The notes beneath the pieces are model-generated. The model saw only the letters and a list, made by a program, of their open reading frames with translations, had not been told where the DNA came from and ran no database searches. A stretch of 40,638 nt of DNA from a bacterium. Lineage in GTDB: Bacteria > Verrucomicrobiota > Verrucomicrobiia > Limisphaerales > UBA8199. The translations under genes and the position numbers were made by a program. The stretch spans positions 1-40,638 of the forward strand of contig JAJYHY010000030.1 of NCBI GenBank assembly GCA_021784555.1, in the 5' to 3' direction. Below, one piece after another: positions 33,329-40,589 of this stretch. Numbering within the stretch: the first letter of the stretch is position 1; every line of letters begins with the position of its first letter.

Positions 33329-33375
33329 GCCGAATGCAATTCGGCGAAACAGCAGGATGCGATCCTGCGCTACGA
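33329..33375. repeat. short member of the gcgctacg-type hairpin family
   Basis: Two successive hairpins, gccgaatgcaattcggc (33329-33345) and gcaggatgcgatcctgc (33352-33368), joined by gaaaca and ending gctacg. This is the same layout as one half of the ~160-base elements (hairpin, 'acagca', hairpin, 'gcgctacg'), with different stem sequences. No gene in this 200-base gap. Confidence 0.6.
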
Positions 33376-33446
33376 ACAATTCTGTCGTGCGTGCGAGATC
33401 TGGCCCGGAAAAACGGAGCAGTTGCCAAATGTCGGATTTCAGTGTA

Positions 33447-33460
33447 ATACGAGGTCGTAT
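33447..33460. promoter_or_regulatory. dyad overlapping the vapB start codon, candidate autoregulatory operator
   Basis: atacga at 33447-33452 and tcgtat at 33455-33460 form a perfect inverted repeat separated by gg. The right arm contains the first two bases of the antitoxin ATG and the centre holds its likely ribosome binding site (gaggt). Ribbon-helix-helix antitoxins usually bind such dyads at their own promoters, so binding here would block both transcription and translation. Confidence 0.55.
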
Positions 33461-33722
33461 GGCAAACATCCTGACGATACGCCTTGCTCCGGCAAAGCTG
33501 GCGAGAGTGGATCAGCGGGCCGCGGAACTGGGCCGCGACCGCTCCGGGTACGTTCGTGCATTGATTGACAAGGACCTGGAGCAGCCCATCGGCCACGGGC
33601 ACAGCTTCGCCTCCGAGGATCTAATTGGCGCCTTCAACACCGGCCAGGGCACGGCTGATAACGCCATGGTGCGGCGTTTGGTGCGTCAGCGATGGCTCCA
33701 ACGCCGTGAAGCACATCGCTGA
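33459..33722 (+). CDS. vapB: VapB-type ribbon-helix-helix antitoxin
   Basis: An 87-residue protein beginning with MANILTIRLAPAKLARVDQR, the beta strand and first helix of a ribbon-helix-helix fold, followed by GRDRSGYVRALIDKDL, the second helix. The C-terminal part (FASEDLIGAFNTGQGTADNA...) would wrap the toxin. It overlaps the PIN toxin start by 17 bases, the usual antitoxin-first arrangement. The ATG at 33459 is fixed by the family N-terminus and the gaggt site. Confidence 0.85.
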   Translation: MANILTIRLAPAKLARVDQRAAELGRDRSGYVRALIDKDLEQPIGHGHSFASEDLIGAFNTGQGTADNAMVRRLVRQRWLQRREAHR

Positions 33723-34107
33723 CACGGGCCTGTTGGTTGCGGCGCTGGACAAGTCCGACCGCTGGCATGACTGGGGCGCGGCCCAGTTGAGGCGGGCATC
33801 GCCGTTTTGCACCTGCGACGCGGTGCTGGTCGAACTGGGCTTTGTCATCAACGATCCCGTGCCCGGCCTGAAGCTGGTCGCCCGCGGAGATTTGATTCTC
33901 GATTTCGATTTGGCCGCCAATCTCCCGAGGGTTTTGGAGTTGTTGGAGAAATATCACGATCGCCAGATGGAATTGGCCGACGCATGCGTGGTATGCATGA
34001 GCGAGCTGACGGATGCCTGCAAGATTTGGACTGTGGACAGGGAGGATTTCCGCGTTTACCGCCGGCACGGGCGGGGAATCATCCCCTGCGAGTTCCCTCA
34101 GGCGTGA
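33706..34107 (+). CDS. vapC: VapC-type PIN-domain toxin ribonuclease
   Basis: A 133-residue PIN ribonuclease. It starts at GTG 33706, giving VKHIADTGLLVAALDKSD. The acidic residues expected for metal binding are present: Asp6 in IADTG, Glu43 in LVELG, Asp92 in ELADACVV and Asp111 or Asp114 in WTVDRED. It should cleave tRNA or rRNA when free of VapB. It is the only toxin in the cluster that looks complete. The start overlaps the antitoxin gene, indicating coupled translation. Confidence 0.88.
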   Translation: MKHIADTGLLVAALDKSDRWHDWGAAQLRRASPFCTCDAVLVELGFVINDPVPGLKLVARGDLILDFDLAANLPRVLELLEKYHDRQMELADACVVCMSELTDACKIWTVDREDFRVYRRHGRGIIPCEFPQA

Positions 34108-34225
34108 TTCGCGGGTGCAGTGGAACTTCTCAACGGACCCCAACGGAGCCGCACTTGGATATATCCTCCGGATGGAATTGTCTTTGGATCTTGCCAATGC
34201 GCCACTACCACGCCACGGTCATGCC

Positions 34226-34474
34226 ATGAAGACAACCGTTGAACTCGACGGCTCCAATCGGATCGTGCTTTCTCGGGAATTGCGTCGGGCGGCTGGGATT
34301 CCTCGGAGGCAGAAACTTATCGCTTCCGCCACGCCGGGGCGGATCGTCCTGGAAGTGGAGGCCAACGTTTCCGGGCGCATCATTAAGCGCGAGAAGCTGA
34401 AGGTTTGGACCGGTCTCGTGCCTGGCACACCCATCGAGGAGGCGGTTGACCAATCACGGCACTACACCCGATGA
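34226..34474 (+). CDS. AbrB/MazE-type antitoxin-like DNA-binding protein
   Basis: An 82-residue protein beginning KTTVELDGSNRIVLSRELRR, the swapped-hairpin AbrB fold (TTVELD-NRIVLS-ELR-AAGI), followed by RRQKLIASATPGRIVLEVEA and a charged tail. Such proteins are antitoxins of VapC- or MazF-type toxins. No toxin follows; instead the stop overlaps the start region of a broken hicB gene (ATGA). It may have lost its partner. Confidence 0.8.
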   Translation: MKTTVELDGSNRIVLSRELRRAAGIPRRQKLIASATPGRIVLEVEANVSGRIIKREKLKVWTGLVPGTPIEEAVDQSRHYTR

Positions 34475-34699
34475 CGCTATCTGAAGATCGTCGAGTGGTC
34501 GGACGAGGACCAGTGTTTTGTGGGATCTTGTCCTGGCCTTTTTTATGGAGGATGTCACGGCGATGACGAAAAGCAAGTATTCGAGGAGTTATGCCAAATG
34601 GTGGAGGAGATGGTCGCTCTATTCCACCAGGACAGCAGGCCGTTGCCCCCGCCTACTTGCGGGCGCGGTCTGGCCCGGCAACTGGCGGATCCGGCCTAA
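34471..34699 (+). pseudogene. HicB-type antitoxin gene without a usable start (frameshift)
   Basis: From 34478 one frame reads YLKIVEWSDEDQCFVGSCPG, then LFYGGCHGDDEKQVFEELCQ and DSRPLPPPTCGR, ending with TAA at 34697-34699. This is the HicB partial RNase H-like fold over its full length (~75 residues). The codon two before Tyr is a TGA, while an ATG lies at 34471 in the wrong frame: atga-cgctat would read Met-Lys-Arg-Tyr if two bases (ag) were restored. The gene is therefore probably inactivated by a two-base deletion. No HicA toxin is seen on either side. Confidence 0.8.
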
Positions 34700-34864
34700 A
34701 GAGGCGGCTTCGCCGCGCCGTTTCAAGCGAGTTCGAAGACCTCGGCTTCACCGCTCACGCTCTGCGCCGCGTCCTCACGACGCGATTCTTCGTAGCGTAG
34801 ATCTTAAGCGCCTCCTGACTTGGATCTTGCGCCGCCAGACAATCTTCGTTTGCATTGCCTCCTA

Positions 34865-36658
34865 GTGAATCGTTTGAATCATTGTCTCATCCAAATCACC
34901 TTCTGCTCTGCCTTATGTTCGGCATTGCTGACCGGGAAGGCCGGCTTGGCTCAGGGGATTGCCGCGGCGGAGAATCCCGGCACGCCTTGGCCGGCCACTG
35001 ACGCCCTCGGACGGCGCCTGCCGCTCGCGGACAAAGTGGGACCGCCGAAGAAAGGCCGGTGGGTTGGCATCTTCTATTTCCTCTGGCACAACGAGCGTGG
35101 CGCCAAAAGCCCGTTTTGGGACGGCCCATACGATATTCAGCGTATCCTGGCCAAAGACCCGGACGCCCTGAACAAGCCGGACTCGCCGCTCTGGGGGCCG
35201 ATTGGCACGATGCATTACTGGGGCGAGCCGCTCTATGGTTATTACCGCAGCACGGATGAATGGGTGTTGCGCCGCCACGCTGAACTGCTGGCCGACGCCG
35301 GGATTGATACGCTGATTTTCGACACGACCAACGCCCGTTCCTATCCGGATGTCTATATGAAGCTCTGCCAGGTCTTTCGCGAGGTGCGGCGGGAGGGCGG
35401 GCGGACACCGCAGATCGTGTTCATGGTCAACACGAAGGCCGGCGAAACCGCCGAGAAGATTTACAAGGCGCTCTATAAGCCGGGCCTCTACCGCGAGTTG
35501 TGGTTTTACTGGGACGGCAAGCCGCTGATGATCTGCGACCCAGCCAAGGCCTCGCCTGAATTGCGCCGATTCTTTACGTTGCGCCGCGCTCACTGGCCCT
35601 TCACCATGACCAACACACGGATGGCTTGGCATTGGGAGGCCACCTACCCGCAGCCCTACGGCTACGCCGATGACCCCTCCAAGCCGGAAGAGGTCAACGT
35701 TTCCGTCGCCCAGAACCTCAACCGGACGACCGGCAAGCCGACCAACATGAGCGCCGGAAACGCGCGGGGCCGCAGCTTCCATGATGGCCGGGAGGACGAA
35801 ACGCCCGGCGCGGTGGATTGGGGTTACAATTTCCAGGAGCAATGGAAGAGGGCGTTTGAGCTCAAGCCGCCTTTTGTGATGGTGACCGGCTGGAACGAAT
35901 GGATTGCGGGCCGGTGGGGCCAACCGGGCGGCCCGTTGGTCTTCGTGGACCAATTCGACGAAGAGTACAGCCGCGACATCGAGCCGATGAAAGGGGGCCA
36001 CGCCGATGATTACTATTATCAATTGGTCGCCAACGTTCGCCGGTTCAAGGGTGCCCCACCTCTTCCGGAAGCTTCGGCGCCCAAGACCATCGACTTGGAT
36101 TCCGGATTCGAGCAATGGCGCGGCGTCAAACCCGAATTCCGCGACCACCTCGGCGAGCCCCTCCCGCACGACTCGGATGGCGTCGCCGGCCTGCATTACC
36201 TCAACGACACCGGCCGGAACGACTTGGCCGCGTTCAAGGTGGCCAGGGACACGCGGAACGTCTATTTTTACGCCCGCACGCGCCAACCAATGACTCCCCC
36301 TGGAACCAACTGGATGTGGCTGCTAATTGACAGCGACCAGAATCCGAAGACCGGCTGGGAAGGGTACGACTACATCGTCGATCGCACGCTCGGCCCGGAC
36401 GGCAAGACCTGGCTCGAGCAGAACGACGGCGGCTGGCATTGGAGCAAGGTCGCGCTCCTAGTTCTGCATCGGAAGGGCAATGAACTGGCCATCGGCATCC
36501 CGCGCGCCGCCCTGGGGTTGGCGGAAGGCAAGACCAGCGTGGCGCTGGATTTTAAATGGGCGGACAATTTGCGGCGTCCGGGCGACATCATGGATTTCTA
36601 CGTCAGCGGGGACGTGGCGCCCGAGGGCCGGTTCAATTACCGGTTTGAGGCGAAGTAA
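34865..36658 (+). CDS. secreted GH99/GH71-like protein with a C-terminal CBM9-like domain
   Basis: A 597-residue exported protein. A GTG at 34865 gives a signal peptide (IQITFCSALCSALLTGKAGL). The catalytic-like part (~50-385) is a TIM barrel similar to GH99/GH71 and WbsX-type proteins: GRWVGIFYFLWHNERGAKSP, LADAGIDTLIFDTTNA, GKPLMICDP and VMVTGWNEWIAGRW, with Glu345 in the WNEW signature. The last ~190 residues look like a CBM9/DOMON beta-sandwich (NVYFYARTRQPM, WMWLLIDSDQNPKTGWEGYD). GH99 enzymes attack internal alpha-mannosides, which would fit the GH92 mannosidase 4 kb away. The start is uncertain; TTG 34820 is also in frame. Confidence 0.78.
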   Translation: MNRLNHCLIQITFCSALCSALLTGKAGLAQGIAAAENPGTPWPATDALGRRLPLADKVGPPKKGRWVGIFYFLWHNERGAKSPFWDGPYDIQRILAKDPDALNKPDSPLWGPIGTMHYWGEPLYGYYRSTDEWVLRRHAELLADAGIDTLIFDTTNARSYPDVYMKLCQVFREVRREGGRTPQIVFMVNTKAGETAEKIYKALYKPGLYRELWFYWDGKPLMICDPAKASPELRRFFTLRRAHWPFTMTNTRMAWHWEATYPQPYGYADDPSKPEEVNVSVAQNLNRTTGKPTNMSAGNARGRSFHDGREDETPGAVDWGYNFQEQWKRAFELKPPFVMVTGWNEWIAGRWGQPGGPLVFVDQFDEEYSRDIEPMKGGHADDYYYQLVANVRRFKGAPPLPEASAPKTIDLDSGFEQWRGVKPEFRDHLGEPLPHDSDGVAGLHYLNDTGRNDLAAFKVARDTRNVYFYARTRQPMTPPGTNWMWLLIDSDQNPKTGWEGYDYIVDRTLGPDGKTWLEQNDGGWHWSKVALLVLHRKGNELAIGIPRAALGLAEGKTSVALDFKWADNLRRPGDIMDFYVSGDVAPEGRFNYRFEAK

Positions 36659-36750
36659 CCTCACGAGATCCGACCTCACTGAAAAGAAGCGCAGGGGTGA
36701 ACTGATTTCAGTGGTTCGCTGCTCAGGTGGTGACAGGAGCGCGAGCGCCC
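36659..36750. other. short gap between convergent genes
   Basis: Contains gacaggagcgcgagcgccct, a small GC-rich palindrome (agcgcgagcgc) of the kind dispersed in these genomes. No U-tract terminator for either neighbour is evident. Confidence 0.35.
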
Positions 36751-37956
36751 TCACTTGCCGCCCAGACTCGTCCTTCGGCTTTCGTGCGCAGCTTCCGGTT
36801 CGATGGAGGTTTGACGGGCGGAATCCTCCATCTCGACGTTAAGCGCGGGCGAGCCGCCTTGCTTATCCTTGCCGAAATAGATCGTCCGGTGCGGGAAGGG
36901 GATGTCGATACCCAACTCGTCGAATTTCTTTTTCATGCGGCGGTTGAACTCGCGGCCAATGCGCCACTGCTTAATAGGTCTGGTTTTGGTGCGGGCCTTG
37001 ATAACGATTGCTGAGTCGCCGAATGAGTCCAAGCCCATCACATCCAGAGGGGCGAGGATGTCATTCTTGAAATTAGGGTCCTGGCGCATCTCGTCGTCGA
37101 TGGCCTTGAGCACGCCGATGACCTCGTCCACGTCCTCCCGGTAAGCCACCCCTACGTCAAAAACGTAGTAGGAAAATTCCTTGGTCATGTTGGTTACGAT
37201 GTCGATCTTGCCGTTGCGGATGAAATGCACACTGCCGCTGAGGTCGCGGAGGATGACCATTCGCAGGTTGACCTTCTCGACCAGCCCGGATTTGCCGGCG
37301 ATTTCGACGACATCGCCCACGCGAACCTGGTCCTCCAGGAGGATAAAGAACCCACTGATGACATCCTGCACCAAGCTCTGCGCGCCGAAACCGACCGCCA
37401 AGCCGACAATACCCGCCGTGCCGAGAATCGGACCAAGTTTCAAGCCAAGCTCTCCCAGCACCATGAAGACGGCCACCGCCAGAATGACCACGCGCAGTAT
37501 CCAGTGAATGACACCACTGAGTGTGCCGGAGCGCTTTTGGTACTCCGGGTCGGTGCCGCGGCGGCGAAAAAAGGCGTGCGTCTGCTCCGTAAGAAGGGTC
37601 GCGATTTTCAGGAGGACGAAAGTGCTGACAACGATTCCGAGAATCCGCAATCCATGGCTAGCGAGCCAGATCTGCACCGCCTGGCTTGCGCCGAACTCCG
37701 CCAGCAAGGGAAAGGCCGCGGTCGCCAGGATACCAAGGCGCAATAGCCAGCGAATCAGACCTGTCAGGGTCTCGGCGCGCTTCTGCGACTCAGGGTCGGT
37801 CCACTTGCGGTCAAGGAACCCCCGGATTCGCCTGGTCAGGATGCCTGCCAGTTTGAGCAGGACAAGCGCGACGACAACAATCAAGAGGATGCGCAGGCCA
37901 TGGGTCAGTAACCAAGTTCGCGCCGAGGTCAGAAACTGCTGCACATTTGAGTTCAT
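36751..37956 (-). CDS. MscS-family mechanosensitive channel with a duplicated membrane module
   Basis: A 401-residue inner-membrane channel releasing solutes on hypo-osmotic shock. The pore helix and beta domain are typical: GTAGIVGLAVGFGAQSLVQD, then DVISGFFILLEDQVRVGDVV and the C-terminal alpha/beta part (VFDVGVAYREDVDEVIGVLK). The N-terminal 173 residues consist of two copies of an ~80-residue module with an 82-residue offset: WLLTHGLRIL/WLASHGLRIL and TDPESQKR/TDPEYQKR, each with two membrane helices. The ATG at 37956 is preferred; an upstream frame extension to 38094 has no family support. The end (EPEAAHESRRTSLGGK) is unconserved. Confidence 0.92.
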   Translation of the reverse strand: MNSNVQQFLTSARTWLLTHGLRILLIVVVALVLLKLAGILTRRIRGFLDRKWTDPESQKRAETLTGLIRWLLRLGILATAAFPLLAEFGASQAVQIWLASHGLRILGIVVSTFVLLKIATLLTEQTHAFFRRRGTDPEYQKRSGTLSGVIHWILRVVILAVAVFMVLGELGLKLGPILGTAGIVGLAVGFGAQSLVQDVISGFFILLEDQVRVGDVVEIAGKSGLVEKVNLRMVILRDLSGSVHFIRNGKIDIVTNMTKEFSYYVFDVGVAYREDVDEVIGVLKAIDDEMRQDPNFKNDILAPLDVMGLDSFGDSAIVIKARTKTRPIKQWRIGREFNRRMKKKFDELGIDIPFPHRTIYFGKDKQGGSPALNVEMEDSARQTSIEPEAAHESRRTSLGGK

Positions 37957-38284
37957 GATGTCTATATCCCGCAGCGCCTCAAATTGGCGAGCAGTTGTTT
38001 GCCCTCGGAATTCAGTGATGGAAAGACTCGCAGCCGAATGGTGATTGTCTCTCCTGCCATACGAGAAATGTACCACTCGCGTCGAGTGTGGCAAGCGATT
38101 TCGCCGCCCCGCCCCGATTGCGCCAAGGCCCGCCCAGTATGCCGAAAGGTCTCTGGCGCTTTCAGTCGCACGACGAGGCCGACGAATGGAAACTCCGGCT
38201 GCTGCCGCGCCCCTCGAGCCGCGGTCCCCCGACGATCTTTTATATTGTATAAGCGATAACAGGCGTTTATCATGTCTGCGTGAT
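37957..38284. other. divergent control region between the MscS gene and hipB
   Basis: About 330 bases with no gene I can support. Near hipB there is an AT-rich segment (ttttatattgtataag, 38238-38253) that could hold a -10 box, followed by gataa-N7-ttatc (38255-38271), a small dyad where HipB could bind. A 32-codon leftward frame (MAGETITIRLRVFPSL...) lies at 37962-38060 but has no support. Confidence 0.4.
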
Positions 38285-38530
38285 ATGACGGATTATACCA
38301 TCAGAACGCCGCAGCAATTTGGGCCCGTGCTGCGAGGATACCGCCGAGACCGAGGACTGACCCAAAGGGATGCCGGCGCTAGAGTTGGGCTGGCCCAGAA
38401 CGCGGTTTCCCAAATCGAGGCAGCTCCAGGGCACGTCAGCCTGGTCCGGCTCTTCAAATTGCTGGCAGCCCTGGACCTGGAACTTGTCGTTCGCGCTCGG
38501 AGAGCGCCGGCATGTCCCTCGGAGTGGTGA
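38285..38530 (+). CDS. hipB: HipB-like helix-turn-helix antitoxin
   Basis: An 81-residue XRE-type regulator: FGPVLRGYRRDRGLTQRDAG then ARVGLAQNAVSQIEAAPGHV, a complete helix-turn-helix, and SLVRLFKLLAALDLELVVRA, the dimer strand typical of HipB. The ATG at 38285 lies after a possible operator. The next start, four bases after its stop, is that of a hipA gene that has lost its middle. HipB may still repress the locus. Confidence 0.85.
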   Translation: MTDYTIRTPQQFGPVLRGYRRDRGLTQRDAGARVGLAQNAVSQIEAAPGHVSLVRLFKLLAALDLELVVRARRAPACPSEW

Positions 38531-38533
38531 GGT

Positions 38534-38936
38534 ATGGGGCGGAGCAGGAGGACGCGGGCACTTTCCGTATGGATGAACGGAGAGCGAGTTGGAGACTGGC
38601 GGCGGCCAGCGAGAGGGGGCCAGGAGTTCCTGTATGCCGAGTCATGGCTCTCATCTCCTTCCGCGAGGCCCATTTCTCTGTCGATGCCGCTGCGGCCTTC
38701 GAAGGAGCCGCACCGGACCGCTGTCGAGGCCTTCTTCGACAATTTGCTCCCGGACAACCGCCAGATTCGTGAAAACCGTCATCCAGGACGCAATCGCCAA
38801 GGCCCCTGATGTCGCCAAACACGTGCGCGGAATCATTCCGGCGGGGTTTCCAGAGCGGATTGCGGACTCAATTCTAGGGGGGATCAGCGCGCGCGCGGAG
38901 CAACTGGCAAGAGAACTGTCGCCCAGCGGCATTTGA
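38534..38936 (+). pseudogene. hipA: collapsed hipA toxin kinase: first ~80 codons joined to last ~55
   Basis: The ATG at 38534 starts a HipA N-terminal subdomain: ALSVWMNGERVGDWRRPARG, QEFLYAESWL and AVEAFFDNLLPDNRQIRE, matching the usual FxNLLPDN-xIRE end of that domain. At about 38765-38775 the homology jumps: in the +1-shifted frame the DNA reads VKTVIQDAIAKAPDVAKHVR, IIPAGFPERIADSILGGI and ARAEQLARELSP, which looks like the C-terminal helices of HipA kinases. The whole ATP-binding and catalytic core (roughly 270-300 codons of a 410-440-residue protein) is missing and the two parts are out of frame. It cannot be active. Confidence 0.8.
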
Positions 38937-39063
38937 CAAACTCGGCATGGTGATGGAGGGTTGCGACAATTCTCACTTCTGGGAACTGTCGAGTGAACTA
39001 CTAAGCCAAGCTAAGGAATTCTCTTGCCGCCAGAACCGGCACTGCGGTATTGCTGGCGGCAGG

Positions 39064-39687
39064 ATGAAGACGTACACGCATTTCCTCGCCGCGATCGTGC
39101 CCGTTGCGCTCGGAGTTCTGCTCCCACTGAGCGCTGCCCTGGCCCAAAGCCCGCCCCCATTATCGCTGACGGAGACGAACAACGGAACGACGGCCAGCGC
39201 CATCGTTGGTCAAAGCATTCTGGTCCGTCTCCGTGGCAACATCACAACCGGATACGCATGGGTGCTGGCCAACGCCGGTGGGGATTCGGTCGTGACCAAC
39301 GGCTCTATGTCCTACGTGTCCGACCCGGGCGGCGGCGTTGGGGTTGGAGGAACGTTCATTTTTCCACTCCTGGCGGTTAAGCCGGGCGATACATCCCTGA
39401 GTTTTGAGTACCGGCCCCCTGGAAGCGGCCTTCCCGCGCAGACCTTTGCCGTAACAATTCACGTCGTCCCGGCCCCGCCGCGCCTGTCGATCAAGTTGCT
39501 CAGCGCCGATGCCGTCATCTCTTGGCCCGTTGCGGGCGCTGCCAACTTCTTCCTGGAGGGCTCCACCAGCCTCTCACCTCCGCAATGGGCGCCCCTGAAT
39601 GTAGCGCCCTTGTCGGACGGCACAAATTACACGGTGAGGCTTGGAGCGAGCGCCAACACGGTCTTCTTCCGGCTCCATCAACCTTAA
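39064..39687 (+). CDS. secreted chagasin-type (I42) cysteine protease inhibitor with C-terminal module
   Basis: A 207-residue exported protein; the ATG at 39064 gives a signal peptide (FLAAIVPVALGVLLPLSAAL-AQ). Residues ~45-135 match the chagasin/I42 inhibitor fold: the three inhibitory loops appear as TTGYAW (61-66), GVGG (93-96) and YRPP (116-119). Such proteins block papain-like cysteine proteases. The last ~65 residues (ISWPVAGAANFFLEGSTSLS-PPQW...VFFRLHQP) are a small beta module similar to the C-terminal end of the propeller protein at 18783. An in-frame start at 38947 would hide the signal peptide. It stands between two decayed loci. Confidence 0.85.
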   Translation: MKTYTHFLAAIVPVALGVLLPLSAALAQSPPPLSLTETNNGTTASAIVGQSILVRLRGNITTGYAWVLANAGGDSVVTNGSMSYVSDPGGGVGVGGTFIFPLLAVKPGDTSLSFEYRPPGSGLPAQTFAVTIHVVPAPPRLSIKLLSADAVISWPVAGAANFFLEGSTSLSPPQWAPLNVAPLSDGTNYTVRLGASANTVFFRLHQP

Positions 39688-39832
39688 ATCAAACCGCGCA
39701 ACCTCGGGACAACCGGGACGGAGTAATGGAAGACCCAACACTCCACCACCCGCTCGCCCATCCTCCAGTTTTGGTTGTGCCGGCCTAGATCTCATTGCCG
39801 GAGCCGCGGGTTTATGCAATAACGGGCCCGCT

Positions 39833-40028
39833 ATGTTCTCTCTGCAAAAGCTGTTGGGCAAAGAAGATAAGTTCTTCACTCTCCTTGAGGCCAGCGCTGA
39901 AGAGGCGCGCGCCAGCGTCCAGGCCCTGGTCGAGCTGAGCCAAGACCTTGAAAAGCCGGTGGCGACCGAGGAATTCAGCTACAAGCGCAAGAAGGACAAA
40001 CAGATTACCGAGCAGATCAGTTCCGCGG
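39833..40028 (+). pseudogene. truncated DUF47 (PhoU-like, Pit accessory) gene
   Basis: The ATG at 39833 begins MFSLQKLLGKEDKFFTLLEA, then SAEEARASVQALVELSQDLE and KRKKDKQITEQIS, the N-terminal helices of DUF47 proteins that accompany low-affinity phosphate transporters. After ~62 residues the family pattern (normally followed by FVTPxxREDI) is lost; the frame runs on to a stop at 40144 as unrelated sequence. A normal member has ~205 residues. The break coincides with the beginning of a pit-like segment in another frame. Confidence 0.8.
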
Positions 40029-40034
40029 TCTATC

Positions 40035-40481
40035 ATGGGCGCCACCGCCGCGGGCCACTTCGCCTCCCTCCCACACTGGCTTTCTTTCCTTCGGACGCCT
40101 CCGCCGTCGGCCGGCCGGAGCCTGGATATCGCCCTGTGGACTAAGGTCGTCTGTGCCTTGACCATGGCCTCGGGCACGGCGGCGGGAGGCTGGCGCATCA
40201 TCAAGACCCTCGGTCACAAGATGGTGAAGCTGCACCCAATCAACGGCTTCGCCGCGGAGACCACCTCGGCGCTGGTCATCCTGGCGGCTACGGGCCTGGG
40301 TATCCCTGTTTCAACCACTCACAACATCTCCGCCGCCATCATGGGAGTCGGCTCCGCCCGGCGCTTTAACGCGATCAAATGGAACATCGTCCAGCGCATG
40401 GTCTGGGCCTGGATACTCACCATCCCCGTGACGGGCGCTCTGGCCTACGGCTTTGTCCGCCTGATTCACGGGTCCCGGTGA
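40035..40481 (+). pseudogene. C-terminal fragment of a PiT-family phosphate transporter
   Basis: From about 40035 a second frame reads the C-terminal third of a PiT permease: SLDIALWTKVVCALTMASGT, AAGGWRIIKTLGHKMVKLHP, NGFAAETTSALVILAATGLG, the signature GIPVSTTHNISAAIMGVGSA, and MVWAWILTIPVTGALAYGFV. It ends with TGA at 40479-40481. The first ~200 residues, including the N-terminal PiT repeat, are absent. In intact genomes DUF47 is directly followed by pit, so a single deletion removing the end of one and the start of the other explains the join. Confidence 0.85.
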
Positions 40482-40589
40482 CGGCGCGGGCGCATCCTTG
40501 CTGTACCGCCGTGCCTCAGGTCTCGAGTGGACGCCCCAAGCCCTTGCGCCGTCAGTGCCGTCGCGGCAGGAGCCGGTGGGGCGCGGCAC

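Noticed and set aside
34700..34864. possible HicA toxin downstream of the broken hicB
   Set aside because: No frame shows the HicA double-stranded RNA-binding pattern or its catalytic histidine; the stretch appears non-coding.
34913..36286. 457-codon open frame antisense to the GH99-like gene
   Set aside because: It is a shadow of a gene with recognisable barrel motifs; its translation shows no domain.
37962..38273. 103-codon leftward frame between the MscS gene and hipB
   Set aside because: No family match; it overlaps the probable promoter region of both genes. Only the last 32 residues look protein-like.
38045..38284. N-terminal extension of hipB by 80 codons
   Set aside because: The extension is Arg/Pro-rich and unconserved, while the ATG at 38285 gives a normal HipB length and follows an AT-rich promoter-like segment.
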